DNA of 64,000 nucleotides, taken from the NCBI RefSeq assembly GCF_900110345.1, contig NZ_FODJ01000001.1, positions 248,001-312,000 of the forward strand, read 5' to 3'. This DNA is from Amphibacillus marinus (lineage in GTDB: Bacteria; Bacillota; Bacilli; Bacillales; Amphibacillaceae). The position numbers were made by a program, and so were the translations under genes. Each line of letters starts with the position of its first letter. Within the stretch, counting starts at the first letter, position 1. Below the pieces are notes generated by a model, which worked only from the letters and a program-made list of their open reading frames with translations, was not told the origin of the DNA and did no database searches. This document shows positions 50,883 to 61,102 of this stretch, in pieces.

Positions 50883-52448
50883 CTAATCTAAGCCTTGATA
50901 TTCAAAGCAATCAAAGTCAGCTCGATTTGAGCTTTCAAAACCATTACTTGAAATAAACATCCCTAAGTACGCACCGACGAAGCCCCCTGCCACATCTGTA
51001 CTCAAAATCGTACCACTCACTTTTTCGGCAAGGCACTGCCAGTTAACGTCATCCACACTATATGAGAAGGTATAGCTTTGCTGATTGGCAGTAACCCTTA
51101 AGTATAACCGTTTTGTCGAAAGCGGCGTTTTAGCAATAACCTGTTCTTCCCCAGCTTCCCGATGAATCAGTTGTAAAAAGGGTTCTCCTGCAAATTGGCG
51201 GTACTCAAACCGGAACTGATAGTCATGATTCTGAAGTAAAGCTAAGCCTGCTGCTTCATCATCCTGAGTCGGTTGGAAATCCATAACTGTTTGCGCTAAA
51301 AAAGATATGTGTTGCTGCCGTCGTCCAATGAAAGCGGGATTGTTTTCTTCAGTTAGTTTGACTGGCTTCGCCTTTAGTCTCAAAAAGCCTTGCCGCTCTG
51401 ACAATGACCAGAACTCACCTCGAGGGGTGCGGATGAAATTCCAGTACGCATTTAATCGCTCGCTATTAAAGTGATCACAATTTGGCTGCTCTTGCCATCT
51501 CCATTCAGGTAAATGTGGAAAGCGTGTTTCCATTTCAATAATGCCCTTACCAGGGTTAACAACCGGCCAATTATCCTCCCAGTTAACAGGGGTTAGAAAC
51601 GTCTCTCTTCCTAGATTACGATATGGCCCTCCATAGGGGCGACTAGCTAAACACACTAACCACCACTCGCCTATCTGGGTTTCAATTAAATCAGCATGAC
51701 CAACATTAGTAATTGGATAATCCTTGCCTAAATGACGATGAGTTAGAATTGGATTAATCTTTGCTGCTTCGTACGGACCTTTGACAGATGGGCTACGCGC
51801 AATTGTGACTGCATGGGTAAAGCCCGTGCCACCTTCAGCAATCATCAAGTAATAGTACTCACCTCGTTTATATAAATGTGGTGACTCTTGAGCATGGGCA
51901 TTTTTTAGTGCACCATCCCATAGACTGTATTTCTCACCAATGAGCTTCCCCGCTTGAATGTCTAACTCCTGTAGCCATATTTCATTATGTTTATGATAAT
52001 CAGGACCATTCGGTGGCATGCGGTTGCCGGTATAATAAACTCGCCCATCATCATCAAAAAATAAAGATGGGTCGATCCCTGGTGCATCAGGTAGCCATAT
52101 TGGATCAGACCATTGACCAGCAGGATCTGAGCTAGTGACATAAAAATTACGCCGCTCTCCAGTTTGGCTGACAACGAACGTTGTAATCATGTAAAATAAA
52201 CCCTGATGATAGCGAATGGTTGGTGCATAAATGCCTCTAGAAGCCGGTGTATAGTCCAGATCAAGTTGATCAGGACGATCAAGTACATGACCAAGCTGCC
52301 GCCAATTAACTAAATCTTTACTATGAAAAATTGGGACACCCGGATAGTATTCGAATGTCGATGTAACCAGGTAATAGTCATCTTCTACCCGACATACCGA
52401 TGGATCTGGGTAAAAACCAGGTAGAATGGGATTTTTAAAAGTCTTCAA
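50883..52448 (-). CDS. GH43 family glycosidase (beta-xylosidase/arabinofuranosidase type)
   Basis: A 521-residue enzyme. The five-bladed propeller carries the catalytic Asp in ILPGFYPDPSVCRV (about 8-21), a second Asp in DAPGIDPSLFFDDDG (about 121) and the Glu in AQESPHLYKRGEYYYL (about 186). A C-terminal beta-sandwich (about 320-515, FLAQTVMDFQPTQDDEAAGL) is typical of the XynB-like GH43 subgroup. No signal peptide. It would remove arabinose or xylose from pectin side chains inside the cell. It lies 14 bp downstream of the GH28 gene. The sugar specificity cannot be read from sequence. Confidence 0.85.
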   Translation of the reverse strand: MKTFKNPILPGFYPDPSVCRVEDDYYLVTSTFEYYPGVPIFHSKDLVNWRQLGHVLDRPDQLDLDYTPASRGIYAPTIRYHQGLFYMITTFVVSQTGERRNFYVTSSDPAGQWSDPIWLPDAPGIDPSLFFDDDGRVYYTGNRMPPNGPDYHKHNEIWLQELDIQAGKLIGEKYSLWDGALKNAHAQESPHLYKRGEYYYLMIAEGGTGFTHAVTIARSPSVKGPYEAAKINPILTHRHLGKDYPITNVGHADLIETQIGEWWLVCLASRPYGGPYRNLGRETFLTPVNWEDNWPVVNPGKGIIEMETRFPHLPEWRWQEQPNCDHFNSERLNAYWNFIRTPRGEFWSLSERQGFLRLKAKPVKLTEENNPAFIGRRQQHISFLAQTVMDFQPTQDDEAAGLALLQNHDYQFRFEYRQFAGEPFLQLIHREAGEEQVIAKTPLSTKRLYLRVTANQQSYTFSYSVDDVNWQCLAEKVSGTILSTDVAGGFVGAYLGMFISSNGFESSNRADFDCFEYQGLD

Positions 52449-52462
52449 TGATTAACACCTCT

Positions 52463-53959
52463 CTATTGCGTAGCTAAATAGTTAACGCCACGTTGATCGT
52501 ACTGTCTGCCAACAATCGTATATGTATCGACATCCTCTAACTCAACAACTGGTAGGTGATCTTGATTTAGAGGTGTTTCAAGATTATCGATTAGGAGTTG
52601 ATTACATGACTTAGCTGTTAGCGCTACGCTTTCGTTAGTTTGAATCCGCATTGACGAGCAGGTTAAGTTTTCAACATACTTTGCAAACACTCCTGCCCCA
52701 CTCATAAACAGCTCTTCTTTAACCATATCTGGTTCGCCACCAACTTGGTTCTCGCTGTTCATTTCTATATCAATGTTAGTGAGTTGAAGATTGCGAATAG
52801 GCATCTCGGGAAGGCCATAAATAAAGCCCGCTGCAGCAACAATGTTTCGTCCAATTAAATTACTAATTTTAATATCTGAAATAACAGGCGTTTTTTCTGT
52901 TACTGGCAGCCATCGATCCTCCGATGCTAAGGTATTATGTTCAGAAATTCCATAGCGATAAAAGGCATTAATTGCTATTGGACACAGACAATCTTCAACA
53001 ATAATATCGCTGGCAATAACTTGCTTAATGTAACCACCGCGCTCCCGGTTTGTTTTAAAGCGAATCCCACGGTCTGTGCCAGTAAAAATACAATTACTAA
53101 TTACAACATTTTTTATCCCACCGGAATGCTCACTACCAAGGACAACTCCCCCATGACCGTGAAGCATTGAACAGTTGGTAATGGTAATGTTTTGCGATGG
53201 AACTGCTGTTTGTCTACCATCTTCATTTATCCCTGATTTTATTGCAATACAATCATCACCAACATCAAAATGACAGTTTGCTACCCGAACATGCTGACAA
53301 GAATCCAAGTCAAGACCATCACCATTTGGCGTGTCAGCAGGATTCAAGATCGTTAAATCATGGATGGTAACATTATCGCAATAAACAAGATGGGTATTCC
53401 AAAACGGTGAATGTTGCAAAGTTATACCCTCTAGCTTAACGTGTCGACATTTAAACAGCTGTAACAGTGCCGGACGCAAAAATTGCGAATCCCATTCCAC
53501 TAGATTGGTATTTTCAGCTTCGGTTAGGTGAGCATTTAGTTTCTTAAGCGACCGAGTAACAGCCGTTTCAAACGGTAACCCCTGTTTAAGCTGGTGATTT
53601 ATTGCCCACCATCTCTTACCCTGCCCATCAATTGTACCTTCACCCTTAATAGCGACATGCTCAAGCTCACTGCCAAACAATAATGGTGAGAATCCATAGC
53701 AATTGTAACCAGACCATCTCGTTTTTTCAGGTGTGTAGCGATCAAACTGATCATCAAAAAATAAAACGGCACCAGCAGCTAAATAAATTGTTAAGTAGCT
53801 TGCTAGCTTTATTGGTCCAGTTAGATACTTACCTGCTGGAAAGTAGATTGTTCCACCGCCCCCTTCCGAACATTGGTTTATTAATTGATTAATCGCAACA
53901 GTATTATCAGTCTGACCGTCGCCGCAAATCTTAAATTCTGTTGCCAAGTAATCCCGCAT
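52463..53959 (-). CDS. GH28 polygalacturonase-like glycosidase
   Basis: A 498-residue beta-helix protein. It has the nucleotide-like start FKICGDGQTDNTVAINQLIN, SGYNCYGFSPLLFGSELE, and the catalytic GH28 set: NGDGLDLDSC (about 207), GDDCIAIKSG (about 230), GHGGVVLGSE (about 261) and RGIRFKTNRERGG (about 286). It acts on galacturonan or rhamnogalacturonan; cytoplasmic location suggests oligomer hydrolysis. It is the first enzyme gene after the third importer (gap about 115 bp). It is about 220 residues shorter than the other GH28 protein, because it lacks the SGNH domain. Confidence 0.85.
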   Translation of the reverse strand: MRDYLATEFKICGDGQTDNTVAINQLINQCSEGGGGTIYFPAGKYLTGPIKLASYLTIYLAAGAVLFFDDQFDRYTPEKTRWSGYNCYGFSPLLFGSELEHVAIKGEGTIDGQGKRWWAINHQLKQGLPFETAVTRSLKKLNAHLTEAENTNLVEWDSQFLRPALLQLFKCRHVKLEGITLQHSPFWNTHLVYCDNVTIHDLTILNPADTPNGDGLDLDSCQHVRVANCHFDVGDDCIAIKSGINEDGRQTAVPSQNITITNCSMLHGHGGVVLGSEHSGGIKNVVISNCIFTGTDRGIRFKTNRERGGYIKQVIASDIIVEDCLCPIAINAFYRYGISEHNTLASEDRWLPVTEKTPVISDIKISNLIGRNIVAAAGFIYGLPEMPIRNLQLTNIDIEMNSENQVGGEPDMVKEELFMSGAGVFAKYVENLTCSSMRIQTNESVALTAKSCNQLLIDNLETPLNQDHLPVVELEDVDTYTIVGRQYDQRGVNYLATQ

Positions 53960-54075
53960 ATCGTCTCCTCCTGGGCTCCCGCTCCATTTTAGTAAGTCCC
54001 CACATGATGACTAAACAACATGCGGGTATGATCATAACTTCCTAGCATACTGAGCGCGCGTAAGCATGCCTATTC

Positions 54076-54966
54076 TTAACCTTTTACCGATCCTAATAAT
54101 GCTCCCTTGGCAAAATATTTCTGCAAAAATGGATAAACAAGTAGTACTGGTACTGTTGCAACAACAATTGTCGCCATTTTAACAGTCACCTCTGGAGGTG
54201 GCACATCAGTATACGATGTCCCATCATAGCTGAAGCCACTTGCCAAGACTACGATTTGTCTTAGTAATACTTGGACTGGCCATTTATTAGAATCACTTAA
54301 ATAAAGGATGGCATGCATGTAAGTATTCCAATAGGTGACGGCATAGAATAAAGAAATTGTAGCGATTGATGGCAGCGAGACTGGGATAACGATTCGGAAC
54401 AAGATACCGAAATCAGTTGCACCATCAATTTTTGCAGACTCCTCTAATCCTTGCGGTAAATTCATAAAGAAGCTACGTAAAATAATCATATTAAAGGCAT
54501 TAACCGTTACCGGAATAATTAAAGCCCAGAGCGTGTTTAACAACCCAGTTTGCTGAACGACAAGAAAAGTTGGAATCATCCCACCATTGAATAGCATGGT
54601 AAATACAATTAAGAAATTAAGGGCACGTCGTCCAACCAAATCTTTCCGTGACAGTCCATAAGCGGTTAATATTGAAAAAAACATACTCCAAACTGTACCT
54701 GCAACGGTGATGAAAACAGAAACCCCTAATGCCCTAAAAATAGTATTTGTTGAAAAAATAAACCGATAAGCATCAAGCGTGAACTTAGTTGGAAATAACA
54801 AAAATTGTGTGCTCGCAATTTCTGCACTTGTTGCAAATGAGCTTCCGACAACGTGAATAAATGGTAAAATGGTTATTAACCCGATCAACGCCAACAACGT
54901 GTAATTGACACTATCAAAAACCTTACTTCCTAATGACATACGCCCTTTTCTAGCCTTTTTTTGCAT
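54076..54966 (-). CDS. ytcP: Carbohydrate ABC transporter permease, YtcP-like
   Basis: About 296 residues, six membrane segments. The EAA loop is LEESAKIDGATDFGILFRIV and the tail AKGALLGSVKG, nearly the same as in the LplC-like copy at 2323-3207. ATG 54,966 is chosen because GAGGTG is upstream; the reading from 54,975 begins at a GTG inside that site. With the YteP-like protein it forms the channel of the third oligosaccharide importer. The neighbouring GH28/GH43/GH105 genes suggest pectic oligomers as the cargo. Confidence 0.85.
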   Translation of the reverse strand: MQKKARKGRMSLGSKVFDSVNYTLLALIGLITILPFIHVVGSSFATSAEIASTQFLLFPTKFTLDAYRFIFSTNTIFRALGVSVFITVAGTVWSMFFSILTAYGLSRKDLVGRRALNFLIVFTMLFNGGMIPTFLVVQQTGLLNTLWALIIPVTVNAFNMIILRSFFMNLPQGLEESAKIDGATDFGILFRIVIPVSLPSIATISLFYAVTYWNTYMHAILYLSDSNKWPVQVLLRQIVVLASGFSYDGTSYTDVPPPEVTVKMATIVVATVPVLLVYPFLQKYFAKGALLGSVKG

Positions 54967-54984
54967 AGTAATCACCTCGTTTGT

Positions 54985-55962
54985 CTAGTATATACCTTCT
55001 TCGTTAAATGCTTTCGCTAATCGATTGGCAACAACAACCATGATCAGCCCAACAATTCCTTTAAAGAAACCAACCGCTGCACTGTAGCTAAATTGCCCTT
55101 GCTGTAGACCTGCTACATAAACATACGTATCAAAGATCTCACCAACATTACGGTTTGAAGCATTTAATAATAAGTAAACATGCTCAAAACCTAATTCAAG
55201 TACATTACCAATCTTTAAGATTAGTAAAACGATAATGACACTTCGAATTGATGGTAAGGTGACATGCCACATTTGCTTAAACCGATTCGCCCCATCAATT
55301 TTAGCCGCTTCGTACAATTGCGGATCAACGGCCGTAATTGCAGCTAGAAAGACAATTGTTCCCCAACCTGCCTCACGCCATATTACTTGCAAAATATAGA
55401 TTGGCCTGAACCAATCCGCATTCATGAGGAAATTTATCTTATCCAAACCTAGTACCTCTAAAAGCGAATTGACAATCCCACCATCCAACGTCAGCATAAC
55501 AAAGCTAATGGACACAATAACAACCCAAGACATAAAATGAGGAACATAGATAAGCGTTTGAATCCCACGCTTGAAAAAGGTATGCCTAACCTCATTAAGC
55601 ATTAATGAAATAATAATTGGAATTGGGAAATAAACAAAAATTTGCAATCCAAACAACATCAAGGTATTGCGGAAAATGGTCCAAAATTCAGGACTGGTAA
55701 ACAAACGCTCAAAATGAGCAAATCCAACCCAGTCACTACCTGTAATGCCTAAATACGGTTTATAGTCTTGAAAGGAAATGATCAACCCATACATTGGCAA
55801 ATAACGAAAAATTAGAAAGTACACAATACCTGGTAAAATCATTAAGTAAATCATTTTATTTCGTTTAATCCGACGCCAAAGCTCTGCACGTCTCTTTTGT
55901 CGCAGCTCCGATACTTGCGCTTTTGTTTTTTTTACTTTAGGAACTGTAATGCTTGTCATCAT
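54985..55962 (-). CDS. yteP: Sugar ABC transporter permease, YteP-like
   Basis: A 325-residue protein with a basic N-terminal region (about 1-35) and then six membrane segments (MIYLMILPGIVYFLIFRYLP onwards). The EAA loop is LYEAAKIDGANRFKQMWHVT. It is paralogous to the LplB-like protein at 3226-4188. AGAGG precedes ATG 55,962. It has its own upstream region with a cre-like site, separate from the binding-protein gene. Confidence 0.85.
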   Translation of the reverse strand: MMTSITVPKVKKTKAQVSELRQKRRAELWRRIKRNKMIYLMILPGIVYFLIFRYLPMYGLIISFQDYKPYLGITGSDWVGFAHFERLFTSPEFWTIFRNTLMLFGLQIFVYFPIPIIISLMLNEVRHTFFKRGIQTLIYVPHFMSWVVIVSISFVMLTLDGGIVNSLLEVLGLDKINFLMNADWFRPIYILQVIWREAGWGTIVFLAAITAVDPQLYEAAKIDGANRFKQMWHVTLPSIRSVIIVLLILKIGNVLELGFEHVYLLLNASNRNVGEIFDTYVYVAGLQQGQFSYSAAVGFFKGIVGLIMVVVANRLAKAFNEEGIY

Positions 55963-56066
55963 CTAAAACCTCTTTTCTTTAGCAGTTGTAAAAGCTAGCT
56001 ATAAGCTTACGTTAACTGATCAGGGTGCTTCGGTAAATAATCATTTTCTAAGTTCACACCACAATG

Positions 56067-56081
56067 TGACTACGCTTACAA
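56067..56081 (-). promoter_or_regulatory. cre-like site between ytcQ-like and yteP-like genes
   Basis: The minus strand reads TTGTAAGCGTAGTCA, fitting WTGNAANCGNWNNCA at every position. It is about 105 bp upstream of the permease start, and may repress an internal promoter or act as a roadblock. Confidence 0.55.
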
Positions 56082-56157
56082 ACTAGTCACAAGCTGCTAA
56101 TTGAACATGTAAAAATGATTATAGTCAAGTCTTCTTGAATCGCTTTAGTAATGAAGG

Positions 56158-56196
56158 AAATGCTCATCTTCTAATTCATTTAGAAGATGAGCATTT
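56158..56196 (-). terminator. Perfect 15-bp hairpin after the ytcQ-like gene
   Basis: AAATGCTCATCTTCT (56,158-56,172) and its complement (56,182-56,196) lie just after the stop codon. On the minus strand no U-run follows, so partial termination or 3' protection of the binding-protein mRNA is likely. Confidence 0.6.
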
Positions 56197-56208
56197 TATC
56201 TTTATTCC

Positions 56209-57744
56209 TTAATTCGATGCATTAAATTCATCGATTATATTTTGACCGCCCTGTGACTTCCAATTGTCAATAGCAGCTTGGAAGCCATCCTCATCAATTT
56301 GACCAAGTATATATTGATAGGTGGCATCAGTAATAATTTGCTGTAAGCGCGCACCATCTCTGGTAAACGTTTCGGAATAGAGTGGGATGGTTGGATCCTC
56401 AATTAAATAGCTTTCGTTATCAATAAATAAATCTTCTGATTTTGCTTTTGGCTCATATTCAAAGTAACCCTCAAATCGTCCATTCGTTTCAGGCTCGCCA
56501 ATTTCAATCCCTTGGTACGGTCTTACTTCACGATCCATTAAAGCAGAATCTTCTGTTGGCAGTGCGCGTCCTTCGACAACCTCATAGTGCACACCCTCAA
56601 TTCCCCAATAAGCATAATTCATTACTTCTGGTGTCATCATTTGATCAAAGAAGGTTAAGATTTTTAGCAAGTCTTCTTCTGTTTCAACTGAGCTTTTCGG
56701 GAACATCACCATGTTTCCATAGCCAGGAATCGCCCAAATGCCATACTCACCAGTGGGACCTTCTACATAATTGTGGACATCAAGCTCAATATCAGGATTA
56801 ATGGCAACTGCATCTGTGTAAAGGCTATTGACATCACCCATTGACCCAACGTATATACCAGCTGAGCCATTTTTAAAGAGCTCTTGTTGATCAACCTTGC
56901 TTGTTACTGGAAAATCTTGATTAATGTAGCCGTTACTGTGTAATTCTTTAAAGTAGTCCATGGTTTGCAAATATTCATCAAACATAAATTCTGGGAGCAG
57001 CTCACCATCTGCTTCACCCCAATTGTTCGGCGTGTTAAACCAAGAAGCGGCCGCCTTAAATGCACCGTAAATCAAATCATCACGATCAGTCACACCAAAT
57101 GTATCGTTTTGCCCATTTTGATCAGGATCATCTTCTGTGAAAGCGCGGGCCATTTCAAAGAAATCGTCTGTTGTTGTCGGTGCTTCAAGACCTAGGTTAT
57201 CAGCCCAATCCTTACGATAAATAATTCCCTGTCTAGAAAGCGGTCGACCTTGATAAAGTGAATAGAGCTTACCATCAACACGTGTATTATCTTGGACATT
57301 CTCTTTTAATTTCTGCAAGTTTTCAAATTGATCTAAGTAAGAATCTAATTCCCAAAACTGACCATCTTGAATAGCATCACGGAATTGAATAAAGGTAGCT
57401 TGATTCTTCAAGAAAACAGCTTCTGGTAATGTATTAGTAGCGAACGCCGTATTCAAGCGATCTTCGTAGTTGTTATCTGGTACCCACTGAATCTCAATTT
57501 TTGTATTGGTAATCTTTTCAATCTCTTCTAAAGTTGTTGTTGCGGGAACCTCTGGCGTATGCAAGTTAGCCATAATAGTAAATTCAAATGGCTCTTCATC
57601 TCCTTCACTAGCACCTGCCTGCTCACTCCCCTCTGCGTCTTTCTTGTCAGCATCAGAGGAAGCGCTTTCATTATTGCAAGCAATTAGCAATAACGAAAGT
57701 AATAATAACATTAACCCTATTAACATTTTACGACTTTTCAACAT
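56209..57744 (-). CDS. ytcQ: Extracellular solute-binding lipoprotein, YtcQ-like
   Basis: A 511-residue lipoprotein (YtcQ is about 498). The lipobox is LIAC (Cys about 23), followed by an acidic Ser/Glu/Asp linker. A DDPDQNGQNDTFG segment (about 215) is the calcium-like loop also seen in the LplA-like protein. GGAGGG precedes the ATG. It starts the third importer operon and is divergent from a DUF624/YtdP-like pair. It captures oligosaccharides outside the cell; the specific pectic fragment is inferred. Confidence 0.85.
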   Translation of the reverse strand: MLKSRKMLIGLMLLLLSLLLIACNNESASSDADKKDAEGSEQAGASEGDEEPFEFTIMANLHTPEVPATTTLEEIEKITNTKIEIQWVPDNNYEDRLNTAFATNTLPEAVFLKNQATFIQFRDAIQDGQFWELDSYLDQFENLQKLKENVQDNTRVDGKLYSLYQGRPLSRQGIIYRKDWADNLGLEAPTTTDDFFEMARAFTEDDPDQNGQNDTFGVTDRDDLIYGAFKAAASWFNTPNNWGEADGELLPEFMFDEYLQTMDYFKELHSNGYINQDFPVTSKVDQQELFKNGSAGIYVGSMGDVNSLYTDAVAINPDIELDVHNYVEGPTGEYGIWAIPGYGNMVMFPKSSVETEEDLLKILTFFDQMMTPEVMNYAYWGIEGVHYEVVEGRALPTEDSALMDREVRPYQGIEIGEPETNGRFEGYFEYEPKAKSEDLFIDNESYLIEDPTIPLYSETFTRDGARLQQIITDATYQYILGQIDEDGFQAAIDNWKSQGGQNIIDEFNASN

Positions 57745-58042
57745 TTAACAACCCTCCAAAATTTTTCTTAAATTGTGTTGCACCTAAATAGTATGGCAAA
57801 TGTTAAATTTAGTATATAATCACTTTTACATATCCTAGAATGACGATTAAATAAGCGATGATTATTGTTCGCTAAGTGCTAGGCATATCAGCATTTTCGT
57901 TATAATAATCATTTTATTTGGTGTTAACATGTGAACAAACTTATCTAATGATTATCATTTTTTGCCATAGATATCTCCTATAATCATACAAAAGTGTTAT
58001 AATAATGTCGACAGTTATTTTATAATTAAGTAGGTGAACAGA
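57745..58042. other. Divergent promoter region of the ytcQ-like and DUF624 genes
   Basis: About 300 bp, A/T rich. A TATAAT candidate near 57,999-58,004 points to the plus gene. No long palindrome or cre site is evident. Confidence 0.4.
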
Positions 58043-58681
58043 ATGGAGTATCAAACAATTTGGTCAAAATTAAATCAAATCGCTTTATGGGTCAGTCGGT
58101 TAGCGTACCTTAATCTACTCTGGGTCTTTTTTTCATTAATAGGTTTCATTGTATTCGGGCTAATGCCAGCAACAATAAGTATGTTTGTCATTGTCAGGAA
58201 ATGGCGTGAAAACGAAACAGACTTTCCACTTTTCAGTTTTTTTTGGACTATCTATAAACAACATTTCAAACAAGCTAATTTACTTGGTGGTTGTTTATAT
58301 TTATTTACGTTTTTATTACTTATGAACTATGCTTATGCTGGACAGATTAGTACACAGAGTTGGTATACACCGTTCTTGTTTTTAACCATTATCGCAAGCT
58401 TTCTCTTTATTATTCTTTGCATGTATATTGGACCTGTTTTTACTTACTATCGTTTTTCATTTAAGCACTACCTTGGCTATTCGATTCATATCGGTTTAGC
58501 AAATCTACTACACACAATTGCTATGCTCGTCTGTTTATATGGCGTTTACTATTTGACTATGAAAGTCCCTGGTCTATCCTTATTCTTCAGTATTTCTGTA
58601 AGCGCTTTTATCGTTGATCACTTCGCCCAGTATAGCTTCCGCAATGTAAGGGTCGCTGATGTTAACCAAGAGCCTACTTAA
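58043..58681 (+). CDS. DUF624 membrane protein (YesL/YteU family)
   Basis: About 212 residues with five membrane segments. The signature is the same as in the yesL gene at 10,541: LAYLNLLWVFFSLIGFIVFG, then LMPATISMFVIVRKWRE. ATG 58,043 is chosen because AGGTG lies about seven bases upstream; GTG 58,034 is inside that site. In Bacillus a DUF624 gene (YteU) is in the yte cluster, so this is its likely counterpart. The function is unknown. Confidence 0.8.
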   Translation: MEYQTIWSKLNQIALWVSRLAYLNLLWVFFSLIGFIVFGLMPATISMFVIVRKWRENETDFPLFSFFWTIYKQHFKQANLLGGCLYLFTFLLLMNYAYAGQISTQSWYTPFLFLTIIASFLFIILCMYIGPVFTYYRFSFKHYLGYSIHIGLANLLHTIAMLVCLYGVYYLTMKVPGLSLFFSISVSAFIVDHFAQYSFRNVRVADVNQEPT

Positions 58682-58762
58682 AGACATAACAATCTACTAA
58701 GTACACAATTTATCCATGCTTATTAGCACGCTATAGCTAGAGAAGAAATGGGAGTAGATCAT

Positions 58763-61057
58763 ATGAAGAGAAGTAAATTAAATCATTTTTATAAGATTAT
58801 GATTATGTGTCTTATTTTAAGTACAGTTCCTGTTATCGCAACGGGGACACTTTCCTATTGGCAATCTTCACAGGCCATTCAAAATTATGCTAGTCAAGAG
58901 AAGCTTCAAAACGTTTATCAGATTCAGACCAATGTCGAGCAGGTACTTAAAAATATTGATCATTCAATCACTTACTTTGTTCGAACCTCTCAATTACAAG
59001 AGTATATTCGTGAGCCCATCTCGGGTGAGGCTTTTCTTGATTATCAAACAATTAAACGTGATCTTAATCATCTCCAGTCCTTGGATACTGGAATTGAGGA
59101 TATTGTACTGGTCAGCGCTGAGCAAAACTGGCTAATGAATAATAATGGACTCGTGAGGCTTGAGTTAGAGCAGACAAAGAGAATGGCCGATTATTATTTC
59201 TCTTTTCCAGGAACATCAATGTGGTTATTAGAAGAGTATGACCATATTCAAGTTCAACATAGCGTAAGGCGGACCAGTCAATACTATATTAATTTAGTTA
59301 AGAAACTCCCGCTCCTGTCGACCAATAAAACCGGTTTAATTAGTGTTTTAATTCCGAGTCATTCCCTTACTGATTCAATGGGCCACAGTCTCGAGTCCGA
59401 GTCTTTCCTTGTGTTAGATGAAAATCAGCAAATCATCTCACATTCAAACCCAGAATACATTGGTAATGACTTTATTATTCCAGAACAAATTAACGAACGA
59501 CTTACGCAAAAAACTGGTGAAGGACAATTTGATTACACCATTGATGACATCCCTTATAAGGTCACCTTCTTAAACTCGGACTACAATAATTGGACTTATC
59601 TGTCACTGGTTAGAATTAGTGATTTAAATAGTCGCTCAAATGCAATTGGGTGGGTAACACTAATTATTTGTGTCGTACTATTATTGTTATCATTTATTGC
59701 CTCAATCCTAGGAAGTAAGAATTTATATCGACCAATTAGACGGATTCAAGATGTCCTTGTGCAAGCTCTTGATAGTTCCACAGCTGGCAAGGTGCCATTG
59801 AGTAATGAGTTTACTCTAATTGAAGGCCATATTAATAATTTGTTAAATGAAAACAAACATTTAGAATCTCGTATGCAAAATCAAATTAACCAATTAAAGC
59901 AACTGTTTATTATTCGATTGCTGCAAGGGAAAGTTACGGTCAGTGAGTTGGATAATAAGTTAAATACCTTTGCCTATAATCGGGAATGGTCCCAGCTCAC
60001 CTTACTTTCCTTACAAATTGATAACACACAAGAATGTCCGTTTAATAAGAACGATACCGACTTGCTGTTATTCGCTATTAATAATGTTATTGAAGATTTA
60101 ATTCATACTGAAGCACGCTTCACACCTGTTGTTATTAACCATACCCAGTCCACCATACTGCTGTCTAATTTTACAGGTGCAGAAAGCTATACGCGTTTTA
60201 TTAATGAGCAAATTAGTTTTATTCAAACAGAAATTAAACGGATCTTTTGTTTATCAGTAAGTATTGGGATAAGTCAGCCTTTCACTAATTTACTTGCTGC
60301 TAAAGAGGCGTATAATGAAAGCCTTGAGGCGCTTAAATATCGAATTAAAGTAGGTAGTGAGTCGATTATCTTTTACAATAATTTAAATCGGGATACCAAG
60401 CTCTTAATGGATTATCCGAAAAAGATTAAATACAAGCTGTTTGATGCCATTAAACTTGCTAATCAAGCAAAAGCTGATCAAGAGCTTGATAAGCTTTTTG
60501 AACATATTATTAAAGAGGACCACCATCATACTTATTATCAAATTATTCTCAGTCGTTTTTTGTATGATCTCATTGAGTTAAAGCAGTTGCTAGGCGTGGA
60601 GCTTGATCATGAGAACAATCAAGCCTATCTAAATGCCTTCTTTGATCTAAAGACATTACCATTAATAAAGAAATGGTTTAGGGATCAACTCATTAAGCCA
60701 ATGATTGAGCGTGTTGAGGTTAGAACGAAATCAGAGGACAAAACGCTCTCGGAAAAAATCATTCAAATTATTCAAGATGATTACGATCAAGATATTACTT
60801 TGGATATTATTGCTTCAAAACTACATTATAACCCAAACTATTTAAGCAACATCTTTCAAAAAGAAACAAATCGTTCTTTTAGTGAATATTTGCTGCTCTA
60901 TCGTGTCAACAAAGCCAAAGAATGGCTTGCCGATACCAATCTATCAGTCAAAGAAATTGCCGGCAAGCTCAAATATAATAATTCACAAAATTTCATTCGT
61001 TCTTTTCGTAAGGTTGAGGGTATCACCCCCGGAAATTATCGCAGTCAATATCGCTAA
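58763..61057 (+). CDS. ytdP: Membrane AraC-family regulator, YtdP-like
   Basis: About 764 residues (YtdP is about 772). A transmembrane segment at about 10-28 is followed by an extracellular Cache-like domain, a second transmembrane segment at about 292-315, a long linker, and the AraC helix-turn-helix pair at about 665-760 (LDIIASKLHYNPNYLSNIFQ, then AGKLKYNNSQNFIRSFRKVE). It is built like YesS at 12,812. ATG 58,763 is chosen because GGGAG is eight bases upstream. Beside the third importer, it is its probable activator. The signal is unknown. Confidence 0.8.
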   Translation: MKRSKLNHFYKIMIMCLILSTVPVIATGTLSYWQSSQAIQNYASQEKLQNVYQIQTNVEQVLKNIDHSITYFVRTSQLQEYIREPISGEAFLDYQTIKRDLNHLQSLDTGIEDIVLVSAEQNWLMNNNGLVRLELEQTKRMADYYFSFPGTSMWLLEEYDHIQVQHSVRRTSQYYINLVKKLPLLSTNKTGLISVLIPSHSLTDSMGHSLESESFLVLDENQQIISHSNPEYIGNDFIIPEQINERLTQKTGEGQFDYTIDDIPYKVTFLNSDYNNWTYLSLVRISDLNSRSNAIGWVTLIICVVLLLLSFIASILGSKNLYRPIRRIQDVLVQALDSSTAGKVPLSNEFTLIEGHINNLLNENKHLESRMQNQINQLKQLFIIRLLQGKVTVSELDNKLNTFAYNREWSQLTLLSLQIDNTQECPFNKNDTDLLLFAINNVIEDLIHTEARFTPVVINHTQSTILLSNFTGAESYTRFINEQISFIQTEIKRIFCLSVSIGISQPFTNLLAAKEAYNESLEALKYRIKVGSESIIFYNNLNRDTKLLMDYPKKIKYKLFDAIKLANQAKADQELDKLFEHIIKEDHHHTYYQIILSRFLYDLIELKQLLGVELDHENNQAYLNAFFDLKTLPLIKKWFRDQLIKPMIERVEVRTKSEDKTLSEKIIQIIQDDYDQDITLDIIASKLHYNPNYLSNIFQKETNRSFSEYLLLYRVNKAKEWLADTNLSVKEIAGKLKYNNSQNFIRSFRKVEGITPGNYRSQYR

Positions 61058-61097
61058 AGAAAGACCATGAGTCACTAAGTCTACTCATGGTCTTTCT
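61058..61097. terminator. Bidirectional hairpin between the convergent ytdP-like and yteT-like genes
   Basis: AGAAAGACCATGAGT (61,058-61,072) and its exact complement (61,083-61,097), 15 bp with a ten-base loop. T-runs on both sides are short. Confidence 0.7.
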
Positions 61098-61102
61098 GGC
61101 TA

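Noticed and set aside
56442-56801. 119-codon plus-strand frame inside the ytcQ-like gene.
   Set aside because: It is antisense to a well-supported binding protein; composition looks like a shadow frame.
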